DNA of 64,000 nucleotides, taken from positions 62,001 to 126,000 of the forward strand of contig JBMNGN010000005.1 in NCBI GenBank assembly GCA_050949865.1, given 5' to 3'. Source of the DNA: JBMNGN01 sp050949865 (lineage in GTDB: Bacteria > Bacillota > Syntrophomonadia > Syntrophomonadales > Syntrophomonadaceae). The notes under the pieces were generated by a model. The model was not told the origin of the DNA, made no database searches, and was given only the letters and a program-made list of their open reading frames with translations. Each line of letters opens with the position of its first letter. Within the stretch, counting starts at the first letter, position 1. Shown here piece by piece: positions 25,805-34,697 of the stretch. The translations under genes and the position numbers were made by a program.

Positions 25805-26851
25805 TTAACGGTTGGCCCACTTGCCGGGTTCTATACCCCGGCACCGCATCCATTCTGCGGTTTGTCCCAGAATAATGAGGGGCTGTTTTCGTAATTCCTG
25901 AAGGTTTGAACTCCCGGTCATCATACAAACAGCTTTGAACTGAAAGGTCAGTCTAGCCATATGCTTGTCCAGGGCATCGTACCCTTCCCACTGCAGTTTT
26001 TTTAGTAAAGAACCTGCCATACCGACTAAATCAGCCCCGGCAGATATGCATTTGGCAATATCCTGAGCAGTTCTGATCCCTCCGCTGGCAATAACCGTTA
26101 CCGGCAAGGAAAGGGACAATACCTCCAAAAGGCTTACTGCCGTAGGCAGCCCCCAGTCGGCCAGTTCTGCAAAATCTCCCCCCCGGCGGTTTTCTATGCC
26201 TATAAAATTGGTGCCTCCAGATCCGCTGTTATCAAACCAGGTAACCCCTAGATCGAATAGCTTTTTGACCGTTTCCCGGGTAAAACCAAATCCAACTTCT
26301 TTGGCTATTACCGGAACCGGGCAATTGTCTATGATTTCCCTTATGTTTTTTGCAATACCCTTAAAAGACCGTTCTCCTTCCGGCATAGCTAGTTCCTGCG
26401 GCAGATTAAAATGTAGCTGCAATGCATCGGCTGACACCATTTCCACCGCCTTCAATGCCTTGTCAACTTGAGTGCCGGCACTTACATTGGCGAAAACAAC
26501 TCCATCAGGGTTAACTTCCCGTACGATGGAAAAGGATTTAACCTGTTTTGGATCATCGATGGCGACTACCTGAGAACCTACCGCCATTGGCAGCCGATAT
26601 TTCGCAGCTAATTGCGCCAGATTATAGTTTATCTGGTATGCCTCGGGAACACCACCGGTGATTGCATTTATAACAATGGGAAAGCTGATTTCTTTCCCCA
26701 GCAGTTCCAATCCTAAATCGATTTCCTCCATATCAAGCTCCGGAATGGAGTTGTTCATTAGTTTTAAATCCTTTAAACCATTATCAAGTGGTCCATCTTT
26801 GGCTCTCACAGCATGAAAAATGTGTTCTCTTTTCCTAGTCTTCCTGACTAT
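25805..26851 (-). CDS. fni: Type 2 isopentenyl-diphosphate isomerase (FMN-dependent)
   Basis: Interconverts isopentenyl and dimethylallyl diphosphate using FMN and NADPH. The core has FPIVINAITGGVPEAY, AVGSQVVAI, VIAKEVGFGFTRETV, SGSGGTNFIGIENRR and VIASGGIRTAQDIAKCI. The first canonical start (GTG, 26809) would remove the conserved N-terminal RKREHIFHA segment, whose Arg/Lys/His residues contact the substrate phosphate in this family. In frame upstream the sequence reads RKTRKREHIFHAVRAKDG. It can begin at an ATA codon (26851) that overlaps the mobA stop TAG and lies 5 nt after a G7 ribosome site. That start gives 348 aa, the normal size. See findings for alternatives. Confidence 0.88.
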   Translation of the reverse strand: MVRKTRKREHIFHAVRAKDGPLDNGLKDLKLMNNSIPELDMEEIDLGLELLGKEISFPIVINAITGGVPEAYQINYNLAQLAAKYRLPMAVGSQVVAIDDPKQVKSFSIVREVNPDGVVFANVSAGTQVDKALKAVEMVSADALQLHFNLPQELAMPEGERSFKGIAKNIREIIDNCPVPVIAKEVGFGFTRETVKKLFDLGVTWFDNSGSGGTNFIGIENRRGGDFAELADWGLPTAVSLLEVLSLSLPVTVIASGGIRTAQDIAKCISAGADLVGMAGSLLKKLQWEGYDALDKHMARLTFQFKAVCMMTGSSNLQELRKQPLIILGQTAEWMRCRGIEPGKWANR

Positions 26852-27450
26852 AATAACCCCCCCGCTAATTCCCTAGCTTTTTCCAGCATATCACGGCTAT
26901 TGACATTTAGAAATATATTATTCACATTCCCGAACTGCTGGAGTTCCTCTTGTTTTACTACCACCATTTTAAGCTCGGACAATAACCAAGTTAGCTTGAG
27001 TTTCTGTTGCTTTAGGGCATCTTCAAAAACAGGCCTGCAACTTTTATGATAAAACGCTGAAGTCGGCTGCAAGCGGCCGCCGATTTCTGGTACAACACAA
27101 TCAAATCCGTTAATTTTGTTCCGGAGATACCTTACCAGTTCAATATCAATAAATGGTACATCGCAGCCGATTACAAAAATAGCATCATATGAAGCATGGG
27201 TAAGCCCAGAATGAATGCCGCTCACCGGCCCGCAATATGGATAGATATCAGGGTACACTTCTAATCCAAAGCCGGCAAACAGTTCTGGTTTATTGCTTAT
27301 AATAAGGATTTCATCCGCTACTTTCTGTAGTTTGTTGATAATTATTTGAATAACCGGCATCCCGTTAATATCAGCAAAAGCTTTGTTGAATTTCATCCTT
27401 GTACTTTTGCCTCCAGCCAGTATAACTCCGCTGGTTTTGATTTTATGCAC
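26848..27450 (-). CDS. mobA: Molybdenum cofactor guanylyltransferase (MobA-like)
   Basis: A 200-aa nucleotidyltransferase of the MobA type, which attaches GMP to molybdopterin to make the dinucleotide cofactor used by formate dehydrogenases and related enzymes. The N-terminal GVILAGGKSTRMKFNKAF is the GTP-binding signature (LAGGxSxRMGxxKA). IFVIGCDVPFID supplies the Mg-binding aspartate region, and GRLQPTSAFYHKS is the downstream conserved block. No other molybdopterin genes are in the window. Its stop codon overlaps the proposed ATA start of fni, so the two are probably translated together. Confidence 0.88.
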   Translation of the reverse strand: MHKIKTSGVILAGGKSTRMKFNKAFADINGMPVIQIIINKLQKVADEILIISNKPELFAGFGLEVYPDIYPYCGPVSGIHSGLTHASYDAIFVIGCDVPFIDIELVRYLRNKINGFDCVVPEIGGRLQPTSAFYHKSCRPVFEDALKQQKLKLTWLLSELKMVVVKQEELQQFGNVNNIFLNVNSRDMLEKARELAGGLL

Positions 27451-27514
27451 CCCCCATAGAACAGATCATACTGGGCAAAATAGTCTGCTACCATGACTTT
27501 TATGAGGCTTAAGG

Positions 27515-27539
27515 AAGAAAAAGGCTGCCCCGGCAGCCT
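27515..27539 (-). terminator. Rho-independent terminator after the zinc-ribbon gene
   Basis: AGGCTGCC (27522-27529) and GGCAGCCT (27532-27539) form an 8-bp GC-rich stem; on the minus strand it is followed by TTTTTCTTCC. It ends the cmk-plsC-ispH-rpsA-zinc-ribbon transcript. Confidence 0.85.
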
Positions 27540-27552
27540 ATAGTTTCATTCT

Positions 27553-27744
27553 TCAACCCGTATTGGTGCAACTGGCACAATTATCAGCAATCCTTCTAGT
27601 ACTGCCGGTGTTAAACAGGGATAACAACTGCTGAACATTAGCCGAACCACACTTGGGACACTTTACATCATTTTTTTTAGAATTGGATATTATAAGATCA
27701 AAACGATTGGCACAATCCTGGCAAACAAAATCAAATATGGGCAC
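27553..27744 (-). CDS. FmdB-type zinc-ribbon protein
   Basis: A 63-aa protein with the FmdB/CxxC-CxxC regulatory zinc-ribbon pattern: FDFVCQDCANRFD and VKCPKCGSANVQQLL supply the four cysteines. An extra CASC pair sits at the C-terminus. The start is a GTG (MPIFDFVCQDC), 5-6 nt after GAGAGGTG; an upstream ATG would add six atypical residues. Function in the family is not established. It directly follows ispH-rpsA and precedes a terminator. Confidence 0.8.
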   Translation of the reverse strand: MPIFDFVCQDCANRFDLIISNSKKNDVKCPKCGSANVQQLLSLFNTGSTRRIADNCASCTNTG

Positions 27745-27761
27745 ATAATCACCTCTCGCCA

Positions 27762-29747
27762 TTAATCCTCTTGATTATCCAAATACTCCTGAATCTCCTG
27801 AGTTTCTGCCTCGGTTTCAGCTTCTTTGATTGACAATCCGATTCTCTTATCCTCATGGGAAATGCTCAAAATTTTCACCTTTACTGTCTGGCCTATGGTT
27901 ACCACGTCTTCTGGTTTCTCAACCCGGCGATTGGCCAATTGGGAAATGTGAACCAGTCCATCAACTCCCGGCTCTATTTCAATAAAAGCTCCAAAGGAAG
28001 CAATTCTTGCGACTTTTCCCTCTATTATATCGCCCTCCCGGTATTTTTCCAGGACGATTTCCCAGGGACTCTTTAACAGCTTTTTACGGCTCAAAGAAAC
28101 CCTTTCCTTTTCTGGATCCAAGCCAATTATGCACACATCTATAACATCGCCCTCTTGCAGTACATCAGAAGGGTGTTCTATCCTCTTGTGGTCTATTTCC
28201 GATACATGTAACAGCCCTTCGTATCCACCCAGGTCTATAAAGGCTCCATAGTCAACTATTCTCTTTACCGTACCGGCCTTTATCTGACCTATTTCTGCAC
28301 TTTCCCAAAAAGCTTCTTTCATTTTTTGTTTTTCTTCAGCAATTATTTCCTTCCGGGACAATACAACCTGGGAACCCCGGCGCTTGTTCCGGTTAAATTC
28401 AATAATCTTAAACTTGAAGCTCTTATTTACATATTGTTCCAAATCTTTTACATACCCATATTCAACATGGGATGCCGGTAAAAATGCCACTATCCCTACA
28501 TCAACTAACAGACCGCCTTTAATGGTACTGGTAATAGTGCCTTCAATTACCTCACCGTTCTTAAAACACTCTTCCAATCTATCCAAAACCTTAATAGTGT
28601 CTACTTTCTTCTTGGAGAGTAGAATTGTTCCATCATCATCCCATTTTAATACTAAAACCTCGATTTCATCTCCAACTTTAACTAGATCCCGTGCTGAATC
28701 AACCTCCTTCAGGGATATCTCCCTAAGCGGTATTATGCCTTCAGATTTACCGCCAACATCAACCATTACTTCATCATCCTGCACTTGAATAACAGTACCC
28801 TTTATAATATCGCCCCGGGCGGGCGTAGAAAAGTCTGCCATTTCAGCCTCCATTTTAGCGAAGGACTCTTCATTTACTACCGGGTTCTGTTCCTCCTGAT
28901 TAATGTTTTCCTCGAACTCTGCCATCTTATCCAATACCTCCTTAATAATCCAGTCCGGGGTTGAAGCTCCTGCCGTTACTCCAGCCATTTTTACTCCAGT
29001 TAGCCATTCGCGCTTAATATCTGAAGCCTTCTGTATTTGGTATGTGTTTACCCCGGTATTTAAACACTCCTTGAAAAGAGTGCTGGTATTCGAACTCATA
29101 TTATCGCCAATTACCAGCATCAGGTCAACCTCCTGGCAAACCCTGCGCGCTGCTAGCTGGCGGTTAATGGTAGCTGGACAAATCGTATTAAATACCCTTG
29201 TCTCGTTAGCTTTTTTGAGCAATACTGAAACAACTGTCAAGTATTCCTCAATATTTTTGGTGGTTTGAGAAACAATGCCCACCTTTCTTAAGGGCCTTAC
29301 AGCCTGAGCCGCTAGCTCATCCTTTAGAACAAAACCCTGGTTATTGCTCCATCCCAAAATTCCCTGTACCTCTGGATGAGTCTCATCCCCAAAAATTACT
29401 ATATCATAACCTTCTGCTTTTAGCCTATCAACTATTTTATGAATCCTGGCCACCAAGGTACAAGTTGCATCTATAACCTTAAGCCCTTTCTGGTGTAATT
29501 CCCGGAGCACTAATGGTGATATCCCATGGGCCCTTATAATCACCCCATCTACATCCGGACCGATTTCATCTATGTTACTAACTGGGTAAATACCCTTTTC
29601 CTTAAAGTAATTGACTACTTCCTCATTATGGACTAACGGTCCTAATGTGACCCATTTTTCACCTCTAGTTGCGGTCTCTTCAGCGGCTTTTATCGCGTTT
29701 CTAACTCCGGCACAAAAACCGGCACTATCCGCAACCTTGACCTGCAA
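27762..29747 (-). CDS. ispH: IspH-ribosomal protein S1 fusion (HMBPP reductase / S1)
   Basis: A 661-aa bifunctional protein. Residues 1 to about 280 are 4-hydroxy-3-methylbut-2-enyl diphosphate reductase, last step of the MEP isoprenoid pathway. The three cluster cysteines lie in SAGFCAGVRNA, IDATCTLVARIH and FNTICPATINRQ. Residues about 310-650 hold four S1 RNA-binding domains, starting near GDIIKGTVIQVQ, GEVIEGTITSTI, GQIKAGTVKRIV and GDIIEGKVARIA, corresponding to ribosomal protein S1. The fusion is known in Clostridia, so it is not an assembly artefact. It belongs to the cmk-plsC-ispH/rpsA operon. Together with fni it places isoprenoid synthesis on the MEP route. Confidence 0.95.
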   Translation of the reverse strand: MQVKVADSAGFCAGVRNAIKAAEETATRGEKWVTLGPLVHNEEVVNYFKEKGIYPVSNIDEIGPDVDGVIIRAHGISPLVLRELHQKGLKVIDATCTLVARIHKIVDRLKAEGYDIVIFGDETHPEVQGILGWSNNQGFVLKDELAAQAVRPLRKVGIVSQTTKNIEEYLTVVSVLLKKANETRVFNTICPATINRQLAARRVCQEVDLMLVIGDNMSSNTSTLFKECLNTGVNTYQIQKASDIKREWLTGVKMAGVTAGASTPDWIIKEVLDKMAEFEENINQEEQNPVVNEESFAKMEAEMADFSTPARGDIIKGTVIQVQDDEVMVDVGGKSEGIIPLREISLKEVDSARDLVKVGDEIEVLVLKWDDDGTILLSKKKVDTIKVLDRLEECFKNGEVIEGTITSTIKGGLLVDVGIVAFLPASHVEYGYVKDLEQYVNKSFKFKIIEFNRNKRRGSQVVLSRKEIIAEEKQKMKEAFWESAEIGQIKAGTVKRIVDYGAFIDLGGYEGLLHVSEIDHKRIEHPSDVLQEGDVIDVCIIGLDPEKERVSLSRKKLLKSPWEIVLEKYREGDIIEGKVARIASFGAFIEIEPGVDGLVHISQLANRRVEKPEDVVTIGQTVKVKILSISHEDKRIGLSIKEAETEAETQEIQEYLDNQED

Positions 29748-29805
29748 TTAAATCCACCTCTAAACAATGTATACTCTCATATTCCAATATAAATCCTTCT
29801 TCATT

Positions 29806-30393
29806 TTAATTGAATAGATTATTAATTTCCATCATTATTCTATTACTTATTGCTTCAATATTATCATTATTATATTTTATCCCTCCCTGGGTGTAGTATA
29901 ATGGCTTCCCGATTTTCACCTTAAATGGTTTAAACCACCCGCAGGGAATAGCAGTTCTGGTTCCAATACAGGCAATTGGTATTACTGCGGCCCCGGTTTT
30001 GATTGAAAACATAGCTACCCCATGGTGCGGTTTAGATTCCTCCCCCAGTTTATTCCTGGAACCCTCCGGGAATATTCCCAAGACATTTCCACCCTCCAGT
30101 ATTTTTAGAGCAGTTCTGAACGCAGTTTTGTCGGCACTCCCACGCTTTACAGGAAATGCGTTGAGCTTTAACAATAACTTGCCCAAAATTTTGTTTTTAA
30201 ATAACTCAGATTTTGCAATAAAGTGAACCGGGCGGTCTATCGCAATCCCAACGACAATCGGATCCCAAATGCTTACATGGTTGGCGGCAACAATAACCGG
30301 TCCAGTTGGCGGTATATTATTTATTCCCTCTATCTTTAAACCCAAAAACAAAAGTATTACCCGCAAAATAGCCCTTATACATGAATACAGCAT
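29806..30393 (-). CDS. plsC: 1-acyl-sn-glycerol-3-phosphate acyltransferase
   Basis: A 195-aa membrane-associated acyltransferase that converts lysophosphatidate to phosphatidate. It has the family's NHVSIWDP motif (HX4D catalytic pair) near residue 38-45, FIAKSELFKN, the glycerol-phosphate-binding FPEGSRNK near residue 110-117, and a hydrophobic N-terminal helix. It starts 1 nt after the cmk stop region, so the genes are tightly coupled. The cmk-plsC-ispH order is a conserved clostridial operon. Confidence 0.93.
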   Translation of the reverse strand: MLYSCIRAILRVILLFLGLKIEGINNIPPTGPVIVAANHVSIWDPIVVGIAIDRPVHFIAKSELFKNKILGKLLLKLNAFPVKRGSADKTAFRTALKILEGGNVLGIFPEGSRNKLGEESKPHHGVAMFSIKTGAAVIPIACIGTRTAIPCGWFKPFKVKIGKPLYYTQGGIKYNNDNIEAISNRIMMEINNLFN

Positions 30394-30394
30394 A

Positions 30395-31051
30395 CTAGTT
30401 CTCCCTAATTATGCCCAATATGATGTCAATCACTTGTTCCAGGGATTTATCACTGGTATCAATTACGATAGAATCGTTAAGCACTTTTAACGCACCCATA
30501 TTTCTCGAAGAATCATTGGCATCACGCTGGACCAGGTCTTCGATACACTGGTTAATATCAGTTTCATAACCCAGTTCAGTAAGATCCTTTAATCTTCGTC
30601 TAGCTCTTTCCTCTAGACTAGCAGTAATAAAAAACTTGTATTCAGCGTCAGGCAAGACACATTCCCCAATATCTCTTCCATCCATAATCACGGATAAATT
30701 GCTGGCCATTGCCTGCTGGCGTTCAACCATAACTTCCCTAACCGGTTCAACTGAAGCAATGATTGATACCCAGGCGCTTACCAGGGGCGAACGAATATCA
30801 AGGGTAATATCCTGACCGTCACAGATTACCCTCTGCCCGGCTGAATCAAACCTGAATTGAATATCGGTATTTGTGGCGAGTCTATGAAGTGCTTCAAGAT
30901 CATGTATGTCAATACCATGTTTAAGAGCTTTCCAGGTTAAAGCCCTGTACATGGCGCCTGTGTCAATATAAATAAAACCCAACTCTTTAGCTAGTCTTCT
31001 GGCAATTGTGCTTTTACCTGCTCCGGCTGGTCCATCTATCGCAATCTTCAT
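30395..31051 (-). CDS. cmk: Cytidylate kinase
   Basis: Phosphorylates CMP and dCMP with ATP. The 218-aa protein opens with the nucleoside-kinase P-loop IDGPAGAGKSTIARRLA, followed by YIDTGAMYRALTW. It also contains VIMDGRDIGECVLPDAEYKFFITAS and the lid arginines in ERARRRLKDL. It heads the cmk-plsC-ispH/rpsA operon. An intergenic gap of 100 nt separates it from aroA. Confidence 0.96.
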   Translation of the reverse strand: MKIAIDGPAGAGKSTIARRLAKELGFIYIDTGAMYRALTWKALKHGIDIHDLEALHRLATNTDIQFRFDSAGQRVICDGQDITLDIRSPLVSAWVSIIASVEPVREVMVERQQAMASNLSVIMDGRDIGECVLPDAEYKFFITASLEERARRRLKDLTELGYETDINQCIEDLVQRDANDSSRNMGALKVLNDSIVIDTSDKSLEQVIDIILGIIREN

Positions 31052-31151
31052 CTTTTAACCACCTAGAAATCTTCTTATACAGTTTATCATACCTCCAAGG
31101 CTTGTAAAACAAGATTGTTAAATATCTTATTCCTTTACCAAGCTGATTCAA

Positions 31152-32438
31152 TCATGCAGTTAAATCTGCTAAAATCCGCCAGAAGTCCGGAAAGGAGATG
31201 TTTACTGCCTGGCAACCGTCAATCAGGGTTTCTCCTTGGGCAAACAAACCAGCGACGGCTAAGCTCATGGCTATTCGATGGTCTCCCCAGCTTTGAACCC
31301 GGCTGCCTTTCATCCATTCCCGGCTGGATTTAATGGTAAAACCATCCTCAAATTCAGTAACGGATACCCCAAGCTTGGAGAGCTCCGAGCAGATAGCGGC
31401 AATGCGATCTGTTTCTTTAACCCTCAATTCCCCGGCCCCCCGCACGGTTGATTCTCCATCAGCCACAGCCATGGCTACCGCCATAATCGGCAATTCATCA
31501 ATTATTCTCGGCACATATTCTCGATTTATATCGATCCCCTGCAACTGGGTACTTGAAACAATCAGATTGGCTACCGGTTCCCCGCCAATCATTCGCTGGT
31601 CTTCGACAGTTATCCGAGCCCCCATGTTCCTTAAAACCTCTATTATTCCATCCCGGGTAGGATTGATACCAACATCCTTAATTAACAGCTCTGATCCCGG
31701 GATTATGGAGGCGGCTACCAGGAAAAAAGCGGCCGATGAGATATCCCCTGGAACTAAAAACTCCTGGGGGTTTAAGGCACAACCCGGAGTAAGGATTAAT
31801 GACGAATTTTGCATCCGAAGGTCGGCTCCCATAGCTTTAAGCATTCTTTCGGTATGATCCCTGGATTTCAGTGACTCGGTTATAACCGTAGGGGTTTTAG
31901 CATTAAGACCAGCCAGTAATAGAGCTGATTTAACCTGGGCGCTGGCTACAGGCATATGATAATGGATTCCTTTTAACTGGCAACCTTTTATGTATAATGG
32001 CGGGTAATCACCGCCATTGCTGCCACTTATCTCTGCTCCCATGGTTTTTAGAGGGTCAATAATCCTCTTCATTGGCCTTTTGCTTAAAGAATCATCCCCG
32101 GCCAGAACTGTTGCAAAAGGCTGGGAAGATAGGAGCCCGGCCAGCAGGCGCATAGTTGTTCCAGAATTTCCGCAGTACAGGACCCTGGTAGGCTCATTAA
32201 ACCCGTTAAGCCCCCGTCCGGTCACCGACAGGCTTTGGCCTTTTCTGCTCACTGTTATCCCCAACTGTTCTAAACACCTGCAAGTGCTGGCGGTATCCTC
32301 AGCGGGCAGGAAGTTTTGGATAAGGCTCTCGCCGGTGGCCAAGGCGGAAAGGATAGCCGCCCTATGGGAAATGGATTTATCTGGGGCAACGGTAATTTCA
32401 CCCCTTAAAGGTTTTGATTGTTTTATGGTTATACTCAT
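31152..32438 (-). CDS. aroA: 3-phosphoshikimate 1-carboxyvinyltransferase (EPSP synthase)
   Basis: Condenses shikimate 3-phosphate with PEP, step six of chorismate synthesis. The 428-aa sequence has the N-terminal substrate-binding APDKSISHRAAILSALA, the LYCGNSGTTMRLLAGLL motif near residue 92-108, DKR-type ESLKSRDHTERML, and VKETDRIAAICSEL near residue 337. It is preceded by tyrA (9-nt gap) and aroF, forming an aroF-tyrA-aroA aromatic amino-acid operon. Confidence 0.96.
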   Translation of the reverse strand: MSITIKQSKPLRGEITVAPDKSISHRAAILSALATGESLIQNFLPAEDTASTCRCLEQLGITVSRKGQSLSVTGRGLNGFNEPTRVLYCGNSGTTMRLLAGLLSSQPFATVLAGDDSLSKRPMKRIIDPLKTMGAEISGSNGGDYPPLYIKGCQLKGIHYHMPVASAQVKSALLLAGLNAKTPTVITESLKSRDHTERMLKAMGADLRMQNSSLILTPGCALNPQEFLVPGDISSAAFFLVAASIIPGSELLIKDVGINPTRDGIIEVLRNMGARITVEDQRMIGGEPVANLIVSSTQLQGIDINREYVPRIIDELPIMAVAMAVADGESTVRGAGELRVKETDRIAAICSELSKLGVSVTEFEDGFTIKSSREWMKGSRVQSWGDHRIAMSLAVAGLFAQGETLIDGCQAVNISFPDFWRILADLTA

Positions 32439-32447
32439 CTTTTCCCC

Positions 32448-33527
32448 CTATTTGATCCATGCTTTTATCGAATGAGCTGCAAGAGCACTTACTGCCTTTT
32501 GGGCATCTTCCCGGTCAGGTACTCCCAGCCTTATAGTACCCCCATCTCCCTCCCGCACCCTGAGTATTTCAATATCCACAATATTAATAAATTCATTACC
32601 CAAGATCTGGCCCAAATCCCCTATAATTCCCGGTTTGTCCGGTACAATACAGATTATTTCCGAGAAGGTTGGTATTAAACCTTTGTGGGTATAGGGAATA
32701 CGATCACGGATCCCTTTAGCATTATACAATTTCTGTTGCAGTAGATTTCTATCACCGTTTTCCATAGCGGTTTTTAAGGTTGTTAACTCCTGTATCAGTT
32801 TTTCCAGGTCGCTGATCAACGGACCCCGGTTGGACAATAGAATATCAACCCATAAATCCGGGCTGGAAGAAGCTATTCTGGTAGTATCCCGGAATCCTCC
32901 AGCAGCCATCATCAGCTTGTCTATATCCCCCTGGGTAAGATTAACTAAAGCAGCTGCGGTTAAATGAGGAATATGACTCATGGTGGATACCAGGCGATCA
33001 TGTACTGCCGGCTCCATAATAGTTATTCTGGCTCCGGTGGCTTTTAACAAAATTGTAAATTCATTTAAAACCGGGGCCGGGATATTTTTAGCCGGGGTTA
33101 AAACATATACGGCATTCTCAAAAAGGTACCTGTCTGCACCGGTAATGCCAGCCGTCTCCGCACCAGCTATTGGATGCCCGCCAATACAAAACACGTTAGC
33201 GGGCAGGCAAGAAAACAACTGCATTACCTCCGCTTTAGTGCTTCCTACATCGCTAATTATGGTACCGGGCTTTATTAGTTGTTTGGCTGCCTTTATTATC
33301 TCCGGAAAACTCCCCAAGGGCGTGCATATAATAATTAAATCCGCTTCCTTTATCCCGGATTCAAATGAGCAGGGGTAATCTATGGCTCCTATTCTTCGCG
33401 CCTTTTCCATTGAAGAGGCATCCTGGTCAAAACCCATTATATGTTTTACCGCTGGTGAATCTCTAAGGGCCAATCCCAGTGAACCACCTATCAAACCTAA
33501 CCCCACGATTAATACCTTAAAAGCCAT
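32448..33527 (-). CDS. tyrA: Prephenate dehydrogenase with C-terminal ACT domain
   Basis: Oxidatively decarboxylates prephenate to 4-hydroxyphenylpyruvate for tyrosine. The 359-aa protein starts with a Rossmann fold (VLIVGLGLIGGSLGLAL). The TIISDVGSTKAEVM segment and catalytic-site HPIAGAETAGITGA follow (near residue 119-132), and a helical dimerisation domain includes MSHIPHLTAAALV. A C-terminal ACT domain begins near residue 287 (IICIVPDKPGIIGDLG), a likely site of feedback by tyrosine. It lies between aroF and aroA with gaps of 9-13 nt. Confidence 0.95.
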   Translation of the reverse strand: MAFKVLIVGLGLIGGSLGLALRDSPAVKHIMGFDQDASSMEKARRIGAIDYPCSFESGIKEADLIIICTPLGSFPEIIKAAKQLIKPGTIISDVGSTKAEVMQLFSCLPANVFCIGGHPIAGAETAGITGADRYLFENAVYVLTPAKNIPAPVLNEFTILLKATGARITIMEPAVHDRLVSTMSHIPHLTAAALVNLTQGDIDKLMMAAGGFRDTTRIASSSPDLWVDILLSNRGPLISDLEKLIQELTTLKTAMENGDRNLLQQKLYNAKGIRDRIPYTHKGLIPTFSEIICIVPDKPGIIGDLGQILGNEFINIVDIEILRVREGDGGTIRLGVPDREDAQKAVSALAAHSIKAWIK

Positions 33528-33540
33528 AATAAATAATCTC

Positions 33541-34548
33541 CTATTCTTTCAAGAGCTCTGCTATTTTGTGGATCTTAATCACCATTTGTTTAAAGTTCTC
33601 TGGAGTGAGGGATTGGGGACCATCAGATAACGCTTCGCTGGGGTTTTGATGCACTTCAACCATCAGGCCATCACACCCGGCACCAACTGCAGCCAGGGCC
33701 ATGGGTTCAACCAGTTTCCATTTCCCGGTTCCATGACTGGGATCAACGATTATGGGAAGATGGGTAAGCTGTTTGATTAGGGGAACTGAACTTAAATCCA
33801 GGGTATTCCTGGTATACTTTTCAAAGGTTCTTATTCCCCGTTCACACATAATAACCTGATTATTGCCGCTGGAAATGATGTATTCAGCAGCCATTATCCA
33901 TTCCTCGATAGTTGCAGACGGCCCGCGTTTCAAAAGTATCGGTTTCCGAACTTTACCTAATTCCCGCAGAAGAAAAAAATTCTGCATATTCCTTGCCCCC
34001 ACCTGCAAAACATCAGCATGCCGGGCAACCTTTCCGATCATTCTGGGATCCATTACCTCAGTAACCACCGGCAATCCGGTCAACTCCCTGGCCTCAGACA
34101 ATATTTTCAGGCCTTCTTCCTCAAGACCCTGAAATGAATAAGGAGAAGTCCGGGGCTTAAAGGCCCCTCCTCTTAACATGGTGGCTCCAGCTTCTTTAAC
34201 CAGTTGAGCTATCTGCAAAAACCCTTCCCGGCTTTCTACTGCACAGGGACCGGCAATTATTTGGATCTGACTGCCCCCTACTATATTGCTGCCCACCCTG
34301 ATCCTGGTTGGCTCCTGACTGAATTCACGAGAAGTCAGTTTATATGGTTTAAGCACCGGAACCACTTTTTCCACCCCGGGAACCGTCTCAAACAATTCAA
34401 TAATAGCATCAGTTCGTTCCCCGATGGCCCCCAGTATGGTTCTTTCTACCCCCCGGGATAAATGGACTTTAAAACCCTTTTCCTCAAGTTTAAGGCAAAC
34501 CGATTTAACCTGCTCCTCAGTAGCCTTATTCTCCATAATAATAATCAT
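33541..34548 (-). CDS. aroF: DAHP synthase with N-terminal regulatory domain
   Basis: 3-deoxy-7-phosphoheptulonate synthase, the first step of the shikimate pathway, condensing PEP and erythrose 4-phosphate. The 335-aa protein has a ferredoxin-like N-terminal domain (residues 1 to about 65), as in the Thermotoga-type enzyme where it mediates tyrosine inhibition. A TIM barrel follows, with IIAGPCAVESREG, LRGGAFKPRTSPYSFQG, LLKRGPSATIEEW, CERGIRTFEKYTRNTLDLS and IVDPSHGTGKW. AAGGAGGG precedes the ATG. A sigma-A promoter, a leader reading frame with tandem Trp codons and a terminator lie upstream; the leader frame's TGA overlaps this ATG. It heads aroF-tyrA-aroA. Confidence 0.95.
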   Translation of the reverse strand: MIIIMENKATEEQVKSVCLKLEEKGFKVHLSRGVERTILGAIGERTDAIIELFETVPGVEKVVPVLKPYKLTSREFSQEPTRIRVGSNIVGGSQIQIIAGPCAVESREGFLQIAQLVKEAGATMLRGGAFKPRTSPYSFQGLEEEGLKILSEARELTGLPVVTEVMDPRMIGKVARHADVLQVGARNMQNFFLLRELGKVRKPILLKRGPSATIEEWIMAAEYIISSGNNQVIMCERGIRTFEKYTRNTLDLSSVPLIKQLTHLPIIVDPSHGTGKWKLVEPMALAAVGAGCDGLMVEVHQNPSEALSDGPQSLTPENFKQMVIKIHKIAELLKE

Positions 34549-34649
34549 TTAATAATACCCTCCTTTTCTTTGGTGGCGAGAAAACAAAAAGCCATCAGTA
34601 TAACCACTAATGGCTGACAAAACCTTCGTATATCCCACCATCCTGCCAT
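34545..34649 (-). CDS. Candidate Trp-codon leader peptide of the aroF operon
   Basis: A 34-codon frame starts with ATG after CAAGGTG (4 nt spacing). It begins MAGWWDIRR with tandem TGG TGG codons at 34635-34640. It reads through the terminator hairpin and ends in a TGA that overlaps the aroF ATG. A second tiny frame (MVTLIKV, 34651-34674) with a strong AGGAAGG site 7 nt upstream ends two bases before this ATG, so ribosomes could re-initiate. The tandem Trp codons before a terminator in front of a DAHP synthase are the hallmark of ribosome-stalling attenuation. The openness of the frame through the hairpin might be partly chance. Confidence 0.5.
   Translation of the reverse strand: MAGWWDIRRFCQPLVVILMAFCFLATKEKEGIIK
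34581..34615 (-). terminator. Attenuator terminator upstream of aroF
   Basis: AGCCATTAGT and ACTGATGGCT (arms 34606-34615 and 34590-34599, one G-T pair) with a 6-nt loop are followed on the minus strand by TTTTTGTTTT. It lies between the aroF promoter and the aroF start, so it can only act as an attenuator of that operon or as the end of upstream transcripts. Confidence 0.8.
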
Positions 34650-34697
34650 ACTACACCTTGATTAACGTCACCATCTGCTTACCTTCCTGCAATAATT

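Noticed and set aside
25671..25928. 85-aa frame starting inside the fni 3' end
   Set aside because: Its first half is the alternative frame of fni; only the last 42 codons outside fni are considered as a possible small gene.
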